A DNA stretch of 64,000 nucleotides. Source: Paradesertivirga superstes. Lineage in GTDB: Bacteria; Bacteroidota; Bacteroidia; Sphingobacteriales; Sphingobacteriaceae. A program made the translations under genes and the position numbers. Below the pieces are notes generated by a model. It saw only the letters and a program-made list of their open reading frames with translations. It was not told the DNA's origin and made no database searches. Shown one piece after another: positions 10,701 through 18,879 of this stretch. Location of the stretch: the NCBI RefSeq assembly GCF_037622515.1, contig NZ_JBBJCN010000001.1:744001-808000 (forward strand), given 5' to 3'. Numbering within the stretch: the first letter of the stretch is position 1; each line of letters starts with the position of its first letter.

Positions 10701-10986
10701 TCTTTCTATTTCCAATAGCTGAGGTAAAAGCATTATATCCAATACTGGAAATCTTGATTCTGTTGTTTACATTTTTGATAATAAGTGCAAAGTTGCCATC
10801 TATATCGGTAACGGTCCCTGTTACCGTACGGTTATCCTTATCTATTTCAATAACTGAGGCCGATATTACAGGACCTTTATCCCGGGCATCTATGACCTTT
10901 CCTCTTACCATACCTTGTGCTAACGTGTCGCTGACGTTGAAAAGCAGGGCAGTAATCAGGCATAAAATTATTCTAGAAGCTTTCAT
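7711..10986 (-). CDS. SusC/RagA-type TonB-dependent outer membrane transporter
   Basis: A full-length protein of 1091 residues. It has a Sec signal peptide ending near residue 24 (SDTLAQG), a carboxypeptidase-regulatory-like domain at ~28-110, and a TonB-box-like stretch before the plug. The plug carries RMPGVDFGTTTGDPGAG, QPLIILDNMPYE, DIKDITVLKDAASTALWG and ANGVLVINTKRG. A long beta-barrel follows, with a C terminus ending in LFGLTAGF (terminal aromatic residue, as expected for an outer membrane barrel). No STN domain is present, so direct FecR/anti-sigma signalling is not expected. It is flanked by a Fas1 lipoprotein gene 17 bp upstream and its SusD partner 20 bp downstream, consistent with one transcript. 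Confidence 0.96.
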   Translation of the reverse strand: MKASRIILCLITALLFNVSDTLAQGMVRGKVIDARDKGPVISASVIEIDKDNRTVTGTVTDIDGNFALIIKNVNNRIKISSIGYNAFTSAIGNRKTFNVSLQMSSNQLETIVIQGAKSQNVGGMLNVSERHNTMATVTVNTKDLEELSAQSIDQALVGRMPGVDFGTTTGDPGAGMSIRIRGTASLSGNSQPLIILDNMPYETQIPSDFNFGNADEQSYANLLSIAPSDIKDITVLKDAASTALWGSRAANGVLVINTKRGSVGKPQIAFNFRGGLSRQPKTFPMLNGDEYGTLIQEMVRNRSGILMNLENNPEFAYDPFNPYYYYNYSQNTNWLGAITRTGITQQHDVNIKGGGERAQYYASVGYSNVKGTTVGTSLNTIKTRVNLDYQVSDKITFRSDFAYSHIDNTLNYTNPRGQAFIKMPNQSDYLYDDFGNITDVYFSPAENIQGEFPNYFNPLAMADAAVSRSTGDRLVPSFALQYRISPEVRTNFSVRFDINNSKSNNFLPQIVSGRPISDPIVNNAQDFDGDSYVTEGKFDISYTPKFKSEAHHLQLFTSLQAREKNDVRSNLQVANTASAFFQDPSNPGRYYGDETDLSGGVGLGRSVGAYFGSQYQLLDRYALNVGLRVDGNSGLSPKYRFSAFPSVSGKWHVADEPLIKKLNLKWMDDFAIRMSVGITGNRPDADYYNIFSPTSFLKTPLNASYSGSYAGQSAIVSSNLQITSLRVERVTGTNLGFNVNIFKNRIKIDAEVYKQVTRDMIVPGISLPSYSGFGSVDNNDGKMTNTGFELLLTTTPIKTKNWNVDFNFNFANNQNVINEISEYFPRDNGQRITRNGEYKTFLQLGNPFGSFYGFKTRGVFKDLESTMAKDASGNSIVDANGNPIYMRFNYPSTFYQFQPGDIEYVDVNHDGNINYMDQVYLGNGIPKISGGFGQTITYKGRLTLRTYFNYRAGFQIINAAKMGSIKMDGYDNQSTAVLRRWRNPGDITDIPRAGQGLFNYLGSDRFVEDASFVRMGQLTVSYSLPKSIIDRLRLDRLSAYITAENLFTLTKYTGQNPDISIMGNQDPFTYPQDKSNTPPTRNILFGLTAGF

Positions 10987-11003
10987 TTATTATGGTTTAT
11001 CTT

Positions 11004-13217
11004 TTATTTATAAAATAATACATTGTCGATCGCGTGCACAGCTGCCATGTTCGCCAGATTATTGCTAGACGGAAGAACCAGATTAGCTACATTGCCCTTT
11101 TTATCTGTAAACAGCATACTATTCTTATTATTGACAACATCAATATAAGTTATTGGAGGGTCAGGCAGTAAGTTGTCATCTGTTAGCACGGTCTGTTGCT
11201 TTCCTTGTTTCTCCGGACTTGGATCACCATCAGAAACGAGTGTATTTCTAGCAAGAAAATGATATTGAATAAATTGCGCAACTTGCTCCTGTTGTGTTAA
11301 ACTCCAGTTCGTAACAGTCAGCGATGGAAGCTTTCCGGCAGTAACAGCAGCCTGAATTGCAGTGTTAGTTGGAATAAGAACCGTATATGGAACACCTGCC
11401 GTCACACCAGTAATGGATTTGTCAGCGTCCGTCCACACAGAAGATCTTTTTAGATAGTTATAGAATGTTCCAAAAACCGGAGAAGTTCCTCCAACTGCCA
11501 GATCTTCAATATATTTTCCAAGAGTTTTTTCAGAATACTTCAGCATTCCTGTTGTAAAATAGGCGGGGCCATTCACAGTTACTTCTTTACCTGTTATAGT
11601 GACGAAAGTATTATCCTCCATATTTCCGGAGGCTTGCAATTTGCCGTCCGAATATTTTACGTATTCGGGCACATCTCCAAATCCTTTCAGAAATGCTGAG
11701 CCGGTGCTGAGGTTATCAGCTTGGTTAAGCGAATTGTCAAATGCAGACATATTGAGTATCCGGTGAACACGTCTCTGTGCCAGATCCCCTCTTTGAAATG
11801 CACCTGCAGGGGATGTCCATTCCCATTGATTAAACAAGGTATTATAGTCGAACCCAGCAGCTCTCCATTGATCGTCAGAAATCATCAGCAAAGCGGTTTT
11901 AATCAAAGGATTAGACAGCTCTCCCTTTTGGGCTGTCTCATTCATAGCCCGGGTCTGAAGTCCGTATTCTTTGTTTAAAAAGGGCTTCGAATACACCGTC
12001 CTGAATACATTGGCTTCCCAAATATTATTTATGCCATAAAACAACCCGTTACTCAAAACCTTTTTTTCTCTGATATCACCTGTGCTGAAAGTAGGAAGCT
12101 CATTAAAAGTATTCACTGTACTAGACAAACGGCTCGGCCATACTGTGGTATCCCAGATATGGGCATTTACAAAATACATCACCATTTCAGGGCTTAGCTC
12201 ATTTCCCCCCCAATTAGCAAGCAGGTATTGTTTATAAGCAGTTACCTGATCGTTGGTGGGTACCGCTATGCTCATCATATCCATTTGAACGCCACCTGCT
12301 TCTGCCGATCCTGTGTTCTCATTATTTGGCCAAACCTTTACCGGTAGATTTAATACATCTGCATTATAGGTCTTTATATAAACCGGATCGGTAGCGCCTC
12401 CTGATATTGCAAAATATCTTTGTTGCACCTTATTATCGGTACTATAGCTTGCAGATAACTGCAGCAGCTTTCTAAACTCACTATAATCCGGGTTCGAAGC
12501 AAGATACTGGTCTATACTTTGAACAGGAGTTAAAACCTTGTCTATTGAGTGGATAACTCCATTTTCGGCAACAATGTCAGACTTTAAAACCTTCGCATCC
12601 CCCACATTGAAACCCGAGAATGGCACTCCAAATAATGTAGAATAATCCGACTCCGGAATTGCGGTATAATTAAAAAAATCATCAGTAAAAACAGGCAGGT
12701 ATTTATTGTTATTACGACTATAATTGGATCCAGGACTATAACCAGAATTTGTATTAGCCGCCACAATCATTTTATCATCTTCAGGGTATGCGAAATCATA
12801 ATAGGTCGTTTGCTTTCTAAATGCACCCTGAACTCCAGATTGAGCTCCAAGAAGATCATTCATATTAGCTTTTAGGTAGGAAGCATAAACAGTATTATAT
12901 CGTACGATATCCGTAGCTGTTTTCTTATCTAAATCATTTATACTAGAAAGGTTTCTCTCCTGCAAAAATTGTTGAAACGCTTCATCACTTGGGGCAAATA
13001 CCGTCCAGTAACCGGCCTGCCCTAGAATATCCTTGTAACCAGCTTTATCAATTACAGCCAGCATACTGGTCAATCCATTAGCTTTCAATTGCTCGTAAAT
13101 AGGTGGAGCCAGATTTGCAGGCCGACCATAAAATTCATCCAGCTCCTTTTTATTGCAACTGGTAACAAAAATGATTATTGATAAAAAGCACAATAAAACA
13201 CGTATTGATTTTTCCAT
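11004..13217 (-). CDS. Large multi-domain fasciclin lipoprotein, first gene of the Fas1-SusC/D operon
   Basis: A protein of 737 residues with a lipobox IIIFVTSC (Cys21) and acidic residues shortly after (CNKKELDEF). The first Fas1 domain has WTVFAPSDEAFQQFL at 71-85 and closes at VAENGVIHSIDKVLTP near 215-230. A second Fas1-like unit follows (YLASNPDYSEFRKLL to SIAVPTNDQVTAY). A last one near 560-737 contains YTVLIPTNTAIQAAV and the closing AAVHAIDNVLFYK. It is longer than most bacterial Fas1 proteins, with three or four repeats. It is the first gene of a six-gene minus-strand series with gaps of 17-120 bp. Its role is probably adhesion or ligand presentation at the surface; the substrate is unknown. 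Confidence 0.88.
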   Translation of the reverse strand: MEKSIRVLLCFLSIIIFVTSCNKKELDEFYGRPANLAPPIYEQLKANGLTSMLAVIDKAGYKDILGQAGYWTVFAPSDEAFQQFLQERNLSSINDLDKKTATDIVRYNTVYASYLKANMNDLLGAQSGVQGAFRKQTTYYDFAYPEDDKMIVAANTNSGYSPGSNYSRNNNKYLPVFTDDFFNYTAIPESDYSTLFGVPFSGFNVGDAKVLKSDIVAENGVIHSIDKVLTPVQSIDQYLASNPDYSEFRKLLQLSASYSTDNKVQQRYFAISGGATDPVYIKTYNADVLNLPVKVWPNNENTGSAEAGGVQMDMMSIAVPTNDQVTAYKQYLLANWGGNELSPEMVMYFVNAHIWDTTVWPSRLSSTVNTFNELPTFSTGDIREKKVLSNGLFYGINNIWEANVFRTVYSKPFLNKEYGLQTRAMNETAQKGELSNPLIKTALLMISDDQWRAAGFDYNTLFNQWEWTSPAGAFQRGDLAQRRVHRILNMSAFDNSLNQADNLSTGSAFLKGFGDVPEYVKYSDGKLQASGNMEDNTFVTITGKEVTVNGPAYFTTGMLKYSEKTLGKYIEDLAVGGTSPVFGTFYNYLKRSSVWTDADKSITGVTAGVPYTVLIPTNTAIQAAVTAGKLPSLTVTNWSLTQQEQVAQFIQYHFLARNTLVSDGDPSPEKQGKQQTVLTDDNLLPDPPITYIDVVNNKNSMLFTDKKGNVANLVLPSSNNLANMAAVHAIDNVLFYK

Positions 13218-14103
13218 ATATATAATTTGTATTAGCTTTTAGGCCCCCTTAATGTTATAATCTCCTTTATTTTGCAATACCCTTTATCCAAACATCTGCA
13301 GAACATTCTTAGAGGTTGACCAATGCTTTGATATTCTAGATACCACTTTAGTAAAGACTTTGCTATTCATTTATTTTGATTAGAAAGCTCATTGAAACCT
13401 GTGTTATTCTTATTCAACTGCTTAAGAAAACGAAGACCCCTACTCTCGTTTATATTGGCTTATAACTGACGGTAAATTTAAACTGGCTAAACGGGAGGGA
13501 CTTGTAATAACGTTCGGAATAACTGGTATAATTGTCCGAAAAGCTTAAATAAGGATGAGCAGACCCTTTTTTAATTTAAACTAATGAAAAAACGAGTCGG
13601 ACCATGATGATCCGTATGAACTCTTATGAGAAATTGTGTTGCGTAATATTAGGTAAACATCTGCATCTAATAAGACGCCGTTTAACTTGCGTATGCACTA
13701 ATTACTATAAAGAGCCGTCAGTCAAATTACTTGCGATTAATAATCTTCGTCAATATAAAAACGGTTTACGGGGATATGAATACAGAGGCACAAACTGAAA
13801 TAAATGCTTATGCATATACTGGTTCTGATATCCTCTGAAGCAGCTGACAAGTGAGAGGAAAGAGGGAACCAGATTGGACAAACTCATTGGGAATACTATC
13901 CTGAATGGCTTAGTTGATGGCTTAAAGCGTGAGAGAACTTGCCGGGAAACACAAGCGAATGTTGGACCGTCTCGGTTTAATAACAGCCAATTTTTTTTAA
14001 TTAAAAATTCGCCTTTTATTATATCATTAACAGGTATACCGCTGTAACGATCCGGGAAAAGGATCAAAACTTTTTTTCGGGATAACCTAGGTATTCTTTT
14101 TAA
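13218..14103 (-). other. Intergenic region with no supported gene; upstream region of the Fas1-SusC/D operon
   Basis: About 890 bp between the start of the Fas1 gene and the end of the FISUMP gene. Short open frames exist on both strands (for example 13750-14067 minus and 13604-13798 plus), but they lack signal peptides, recognisable motifs or conserved-looking composition, and they overlap each other. The 13218-13500 part should contain the promoter of the Fas1-SusC/D operon. I could not find a clear match to the Bacteroidetes -7 element TAnnTTTG there. Confidence 0.5.
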
Positions 14104-14784
14104 TTAATCTTTAATACATCGTACCGAAAACCCAAATTTATAGTATTTTTTATCCCTATCCACATCAGCAAAGCCTTCCCATATCCTTTCGCTCCACGAA
14201 AACATTTCATATGTCCTGGTTTCAGTCCACCAGTATCCATTCGCTCTTAATGTGTGAAATTCACCATCTTCATCACGATATCCTCCGGGCAAAGCAGAAA
14301 AGCCGGAACTATTATTTGCGCCTTTATTTGGTGGCAACCAGTATTCTGTTCCGGTTATTTTAAGTTTTGCCGCAGCACTGGTATCAGATTTCAAATAAGT
14401 TATAAGCTCTTCAATTTCCTTTTCTGTAGGGATATGCCAGCCTTCTGGCGCTAGCCCGCGTGCGTCGTTAATAGCAAACCAGTTATACAAACGACCATAG
14501 GGCTCAACTTTTCCGGCGTCATTATCATACCAGCAGCAAGCCGCATCTGTAGTTGTTCCCCAAGTTTTATTATTGTTGAGCTGACGAATTGGATTATCAT
14601 TTTTGAATTTGCTTACTTTTAAGTTTTCAGCCATCCACACCTGATTTCCGATTTTAACGGTAGAGTAAGTATTTCCGTCAATATCTTCAACTTCATAAGG
14701 AGAACTGCAACCATAGAAAAAAATAATGAACGAGAAAGTGAATAATATTAATGGAAGCCGGGAAAATTTATCTGTAAAGATCAT
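14104..14784 (-). CDS. FISUMP-domain lipoprotein (Fibrobacter succinogenes major paralogous domain)
   Basis: A protein of 226 residues. The lipobox is FFYGC (Cys26). The rest is one FISUMP domain. Diagnostic pieces are DIDGNTYSTVKIGNQVWMAE near 34-53, GRLYNWFAINDARGLAPEGW, HIPTEKEIEEL, then the ADKY/WWTET-type core and a terminal FGFSVRCIKD. FISUMP proteins are abundant secreted or surface proteins in Fibrobacter and Bacteroidota and no biochemical activity is established. The start codon overlaps the stop of the preceding small lipoprotein gene (ATGA at 14781-14784), so the two are probably translationally coupled. Confidence 0.88.
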   Translation of the reverse strand: MIFTDKFSRLPLILFTFSFIIFFYGCSSPYEVEDIDGNTYSTVKIGNQVWMAENLKVSKFKNDNPIRQLNNNKTWGTTTDAACCWYDNDAGKVEPYGRLYNWFAINDARGLAPEGWHIPTEKEIEELITYLKSDTSAAAKLKITGTEYWLPPNKGANNSSGFSALPGGYRDEDGEFHTLRANGYWWTETRTYEMFSWSERIWEGFADVDRDKKYYKFGFSVRCIKD

Positions 14785-15338
14785 AGTTTCGTTTCATCTA
14801 CGGTAAATACTTTAATACTATCATTTCTTATATAATAAACCCTGTTATTAATTTCATAATTATGCAGGCTAATTCCGTTACTCTCTAAAATAAGGGATGA
14901 GATTTCGGGATAAGCGACGTCAATTTTCTTAGGAGATTCAACAAAAAGTCCGTACTGAATATCCTTTCCTTTAAATTCTCTTTCAAAATCTTCGGCAAAA
15001 GAATATTTAAACGAGTCGTCTTTAGCAATCAAAAACAGAAGCTTGAGCTTTCGCTCGGTTTCAGATTTAACCAATAATGCAAAATCTGATTTTTCATCAT
15101 CGTTAAAATCGGAAGTGATGAAATTAGATTCAGTACCTCTATTATAAAAAGACCACCATAAATTTGCATAATCATCATTGGAAGCTACTTCCCAGCCAGG
15201 AAGAGCTTCTTTTATGAACTTTTCTGCGACGGTTAAGGCCGATATGTATTTAACGTCCTTTGACACTGAGGGGTCCTGATCAGTTGAAGTACAACTTATA
15301 ATACTAAGAGTTAAAATTAATATGCTTAAAAATTTCAT
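14781..15338 (-). CDS. Small lipoprotein of unknown function
   Basis: A protein of 185 residues with a clear lipobox LSIISC (Cys16). I do not recognise a family. Residues ~60-120 include WWSFYNRGT and DFNDDEKSDFALLVKSE. The second piece resembles the Asp-rich, calcium-binding-like DxNxDxxxD loops of FG-GAP/VCBS proteins, although only one such loop is present. Hydrophobic strands follow. It overlaps the FISUMP gene by four bases (ATGA), which suggests that the two lipoproteins are made together. A strong hairpin separates it from the upstream beta-helix gene, so transcription probably starts anew near 15340-15350. Confidence 0.75.
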   Translation of the reverse strand: MKFLSILILTLSIISCTSTDQDPSVSKDVKYISALTVAEKFIKEALPGWEVASNDDYANLWWSFYNRGTESNFITSDFNDDEKSDFALLVKSETERKLKLLFLIAKDDSFKYSFAEDFEREFKGKDIQYGLFVESPKKIDVAYPEISSLILESNGISLHNYEINNRVYYIRNDSIKVFTVDETKL

Positions 15339-15350
15339 AATTATCTATAT

Positions 15351-15381
15351 TGAAAAACCATGTACACAAAGTACATGGTTT
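15351..15381 (-). terminator. Rho-independent terminator after the beta-helix lipoprotein gene
   Basis: A perfect 11-bp inverted repeat (AAACCATGTAC at 355-365 and GTACATGGTTT at 371-381, thousands omitted) encloses a 5-base loop. Read on the minus strand it is followed by a short T tract. It lies 38 bp after the stop codon of the gene ending at 15419, so it fits a terminator for that gene. Confidence 0.75.
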
Positions 15382-15418
15382 ACCAATTATCATTTTTAAA
15401 TTACACTAAAAAAATAGA

Positions 15419-16504
15419 TTACCAGATACCGTCACCAGTGTAGGTTTGACCATTTACCTTAGTAACACATCTCCTTGTGTTGTAATGCTGAATGTTTCGC
15501 ACATTATTACTTGCTACAGAAGTTCCTCCATTAATGTATGTATTGTCTGCATCTTGAAGCAAAATATTACCGTCAGTAGAACTTGCGATATCAACAGTAC
15601 CGATTGTAGTACCACCACTACCAGAAACACTGAAGAAACCACGTCCGCTATTGCGTGAATACACTTTGGTCACAGTGATCTCAGGACCATTATCATTAGC
15701 TACACGGAAAGTTGCATAACCTCCGCCATTGTTGTTGTAGTTTCCTGTAACGGTTCCTATAGTTGCTTTCGATGATTTATTAAGAAGCACTCCGCATCCT
15801 CTGTTTCTGCTCACACTTATATCGCTGATAGTAATACCTGTAACTCCAAGAGTCTCAATACCATGCTCACCACCTACAAAATCTAATGTTCCATTGATAG
15901 CAAGGTTACTTGACTTGCCTGTTGTATTATCAACACGAATACCTATTCCCAAGCCAGGGCTTTGGAGATCCATAGTTATATTGGTAAGAATTATGTTGCT
16001 GCAGCCCCTAAACCAGATACCGTAACGAGGATAACCTATAACGTGCAGGTTTTTAACCTCAATATTGCTTTTATTATCTGCTCTTACAGGAACGGTTAGT
16101 AAATCCTGATCTGTAGCATTAAAAGTGGTACCGGTAAAATCAAGACCTGTATTGCTTTGCAAAACAACCCCTCTAACAGCATCGCCTGAAGGACCCGCGT
16201 TACCCGAATTTCTAACATAAACCCATTCTTTCGTTGTTCTACCAGGAGTTAAATTATTAATAGCTGCATTAATAGCATCTCCATAATCTGTGCCTGAATA
16301 CACCTGAACACCGTTTACACTAGAGATCCACGAACTACCAGATGAAACGACTTCGCCGCTGACTGCAGAAACTTTGGCTGCAGTTTTAGACGAACCTGTA
16401 ACTTCCTGAGTAAAAACACTGTCATCTTTTTTACATGATACTATCATCATGCTTGAAATCAAAGCCACGCTAAGCATAGCTACACTCAAAATTTTTCTTT
16501 TCAT
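15419..16504 (-). CDS. Secreted right-handed parallel beta-helix lipoprotein (paralogue 1)
   Basis: A protein of 361 residues. The lipobox is SMMIVSC (Cys24) followed by KKDD, a strong acidic surface-export-type signal for Bacteroidetes. After a linker (~28-60), the chain is built of parallel beta-helix repeats from ~75 to ~345, rich in N, G, T and I, with rungs such as NLHVIGYPRYGIWFRG, GITISDISVSRNRGCG and VTKVYSRNSGRGFFSVSG. The fold is shared by pectate lyases and other polysaccharide-active enzymes, but I see no identifiable catalytic residues, so no activity is claimed. It is clearly paralogous to the gene at 17848-18879: both carry ECGVLLNK/GCGVLLNK and RGYFVLSGS/RGFFSVSGS blocks. Position ~2.2 kb apart in the same orientation indicates tandem duplication. 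Confidence 0.82.
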   Translation of the reverse strand: MKRKILSVAMLSVALISSMMIVSCKKDDSVFTQEVTGSSKTAAKVSAVSGEVVSSGSSWISSVNGVQVYSGTDYGDAINAAINNLTPGRTTKEWVYVRNSGNAGPSGDAVRGVVLQSNTGLDFTGTTFNATDQDLLTVPVRADNKSNIEVKNLHVIGYPRYGIWFRGCSNIILTNITMDLQSPGLGIGIRVDNTTGKSSNLAINGTLDFVGGEHGIETLGVTGITISDISVSRNRGCGVLLNKSSKATIGTVTGNYNNNGGGYATFRVANDNGPEITVTKVYSRNSGRGFFSVSGSGGTTIGTVDIASSTDGNILLQDADNTYINGGTSVASNNVRNIQHYNTRRCVTKVNGQTYTGDGIW

Positions 16505-16600
16505 TTTTGTTTGATTGGTTAATTATTAATTGATTGATAATTGGTTATAGAGGCACCTTTTGATAAGGAATAGGTTTAGCTAACACCGTCGAATATCGCT

Positions 16601-16657
16601 TCAGTTAAGACGGTAGAATCTTAGGAGCCGAAGTCCTAAAAAAAATATTTTTATCAT
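16601..16657 (-). other. 18-codon upstream reading frame with overlapping hairpin, ahead of beta-helix gene 1
   Basis: The minus strand reads ATG at 16657-16655, then 17 codons (MIKIFFLGLRLLRFYRLN) and TGA at 16603-16601. Its ATG aligns with the true start codon of the paralogue at 18879. This block therefore looks like the ancestral start site, now followed by unrelated sequence. The frame contains a hairpin (TTAGGA paired with TCCTAA around a UUCG-type loop at ~16621-16639). It is either a relic of the duplication or a short leader; nothing shows that it is translated. Confidence 0.3.
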
Positions 16658-17235
16658 TGCTGGTTTTATAATTTATTTATGTGCCTACTCTTAAGATTTT
16701 CGGCTTCCTCTTTTTAAAGTCCTGACGAAGGTGAAATGATGTTAACTTATTTTTTATCATAAGTGGCTAATCAGAAGCAACCTATATCTGCAATACTTTC
16801 ATTAAGTGAACATCAATTCGAACTATGTCAAGCTATTCGGTTTATTTAGTTCTATATAGTTGCAACAAATGCACATTTTTCGCGATGGATGATCACACTA
16901 GCAAAGGGTTGCTTTTTTTGGTTTGTGGTTTATATTGGTTTAATCTGTTAAGCTATAAGTAAAAAAAGGAGTTATTATAACTTAGGTTAACAGAGGTAAA
17001 ATTAGAATACATTTATTCGAGCAATAGAGCATTATCATTCGCAAATACCTGTAAAACTATTCAATTATAACACCGTACAAGCGTAGCAAGCTCTATAACT
17101 AGCCAGCAGATAGCAATCTGATCAAACAGAATATCAATGTTTGCCTATTTCGAGAGCGCCCTGCCGGAAGACATGAATAGCAAGGATTCAGCATAATGAA
17201 CCACGGACGAAAAGAAAATGCAATAATTGCAATCG
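16655..17235 (-). repeat. Conserved ~580 bp upstream block, copy A (of a duplicated pair)
   Basis: This noncoding stretch aligns with 18877-19490 over its whole length. The closest part is GTGCCTACTCTTAAGATTTT followed by CGGCTTCCTCTT (near 16681 and 18901). Further shared words, in the same order, include GTCAAGCTATTCGGTTTATT, AAATGCACATTTTT, GTTAACAGAGGTAAA, AATAGAG..TTATC.TTCG, CAGAGCGCCC-type text and AAGGATTCAG. Both copies lie upstream of a beta-helix lipoprotein gene. Conservation of so long a noncoding block suggests a promoter, leader or small RNA; this is inference. Confidence 0.75.
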
Positions 17236-17587
17236 CGAAATCCAGATGTTCAAAATTTAAACGTCTTGTTTAAAAAGAACATTAGAAGTAATTTTATTCA
17301 TTCATTTAATGTCTAAAACATAAAAAATCATTGAGAGTGTTATTCTACGTTTAAAGCCTGAGAACTGCACAGAAGGAACCCTTCCAATTTATTTAAGATT
17401 AACTGTGTCGGTTTAGGAACAGAATGGTATACGCAAAAGGCGAGTTGAATAGACTCCATCTTATATGGGGGAATTGCCGAGTAATAAAGCAAGCTATGAT
17501 ACGCGCTTGTTTCCGTTGAAGAAAACCATGACATCGTTCGAGAAGGGTTGGTATGAGATGGATTGTTCGGGTATTGGCGGAGCAAAC

Positions 17588-17786
17588 AAAAAGAGGGTGT
17601 CTCAAAAGAGGAATTCGATGACTTTTTGCTAAATAAATTTTGTGAGATTTTATCCTAATAACATAAACGCTCAATTTCCAATCTGAAAATTGAGCGTTTT
17701 GCTTTAAAAAGGTATTTTAAAAAAGTCCTTCAGAATTTTAATTCTGTTTTGCAGGCTGGATTTTCTTTTTAAGATAGCCTCTTTTT
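17588..17786. mobile_element. MITE-like element, 199 bp, with 20-bp terminal inverted repeats
   Basis: The left end (17588-17607) reads AAAAAGAGGGTGTCTCAAAA. The complement of the right end (17767-17786) reads AAAAAGAGGCTATCTTAAAA, so 17 of 20 positions match. The pattern GAGG.TGTCTCAAAA resembles ends of several Bacteroidetes DDE insertion sequences. There is no transposase. The interior has a 13-bp stem (AAACGCTCAATTT / AAATTGAGCGTTT at 17665-17699) followed by a T tract on the plus strand, which could act as a terminator. No clear target-site duplication is visible. It lies 60 bp beyond the stop of the beta-helix gene at 17848. Confidence 0.6.
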
Positions 17787-17847
17787 TGAATAGTGGAATC
17801 ATATTGTTTTTTGACTCTGTTTTTACTAACGTTAGATAAGCTATGCC

Positions 17848-18879
17848 TTATGGTGTACAGTTTTGGGTAACGTTAGCGTAGCTGCGATCTCCGGTAACAT
17901 ACACGCCCTCATTGGTACAACCTGCTTCAACTGTGCAAGCTACAACGTTTTCAAGCCAGATGCCGGCATCACTGGTATCGAAAACTTGCGCATTATTCAA
18001 TTTACAATTATTACTACCGGACAGCACGAAATAGCCACGGCCACATTCGCGGGCAAACAATTGATTGATTGTAACTCTCTCACAGGTGTTCGCCAGGCGC
18101 AAACCTGCATAACCGCCGCCGTAATTACATCGGAAAGCATCTACCGTTCCCATAGTCCCATTGATAGTTTTATTAAGCAATACGCCACATTCGCCCATAT
18201 TTTTGGCAATAATTGTAGTGCTTGTAAAACCGTCTACGCCGTAAGTCTCCAATCCATGGCTGCTGCCGTTTTCAAAGGTGCAATTCGAAACGTCAATATT
18301 TTTAACCCAGCGACCATCTTCATACGGGCGGCTAGGATGGCTGTCGATACGAATACCTATGCTACCGCCAATAATTTTGACATTTTGAATAGTAACGTTG
18401 CTTGCCCGACTGGTACGTATTCCCATTCCCTGGCTGGCGGTTAAAGTCATATCGAAGATTCCGATAGGTCCGCCACCATCTCTAAAAAAACCGTATCCAT
18501 TATGTTTCTTGGCAAGGATATTATTATGAAAATATAAGTTTAAGCCAGGTTGAAGATTAATTTGTGCTGATAAATTACCACCTGTTATAACATGAACATC
18601 CCGGTTTCCGGTTCCTATACAGTTATTAATCGCGTCTGCCAGCTTGCTGGTGCTTCCCTGATCAACTCCATTGATACGCCAGACGTAACTATTGCCAGAA
18701 GCCCGCACCTCGTTTGTATAGGCGGCAGAAACCTTTGCAGAACTTTTACCAGTTCCTGAAGTCACTAGAGCATTGTCGCTCAAAGAACTGTCAGTTTTAT
18801 TGCAACTTGCAATTACGATCACGGCAGCAAACGCTGTCACTTTTAGTAGCGAAGCCAAAAAAAAATTGCTTTTTGTCAT
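17848..18879 (-). CDS. Secreted right-handed parallel beta-helix lipoprotein (paralogue 2)
   Basis: A protein of 343 residues. The lipobox is VIVIASC (Cys26), followed by NKTDSS. A ~45-residue linker (TGKSSAKVSAAYTNEVRASG) parallels that of paralogue 1 (SKTAAKVSAVSGEVV). Beta-helix rungs run from ~95 to ~330: SNVTIQNVKIIGGSIGIRID, GSSHGLETYGVDGFTSTTI, AKNMGECGVLLNKTINGTMG and ARECGRGYFVLSGS. Several Cys residues are scattered (CGV, CNYGG, CERV, CTNEG), more than in paralogue 1, perhaps forming disulfides outside the cell. No catalytic site is recognised. The product could bind or act on a polysaccharide at the surface. A large antisense open frame lies opposite; it is a shadow. Confidence 0.82.
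   Translation of the reverse strand: MTKSNFFLASLLKVTAFAAVIVIASCNKTDSSLSDNALVTSGTGKSSAKVSAAYTNEVRASGNSYVWRINGVDQGSTSKLADAINNCIGTGNRDVHVITGGNLSAQINLQPGLNLYFHNNILAKKHNGYGFFRDGGGPIGIFDMTLTASQGMGIRTSRASNVTIQNVKIIGGSIGIRIDSHPSRPYEDGRWVKNIDVSNCTFENGSSHGLETYGVDGFTSTTIIAKNMGECGVLLNKTINGTMGTVDAFRCNYGGGYAGLRLANTCERVTINQLFARECGRGYFVLSGSNNCKLNNAQVFDTSDAGIWLENVVACTVEAGCTNEGVYVTGDRSYANVTQNCTP

Noticed and set aside
13604..14067. Two overlapping short open frames on opposite strands in the gap before the FISUMP gene
   Set aside because: No signal peptide, no recognisable motif and composition like noncoding DNA; they overlap each other.
17340..17674. Two overlapping minus-strand open frames of 81 and 91 codons
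   Set aside because: They run into the left end of the MITE-like element, have no motif, and are in different frames of the same DNA.
17863..18444. Plus-strand open frame of 193 codons
   Set aside because: It lies entirely antisense to the beta-helix lipoprotein gene, and the sense protein has clear signal peptide and repeats.
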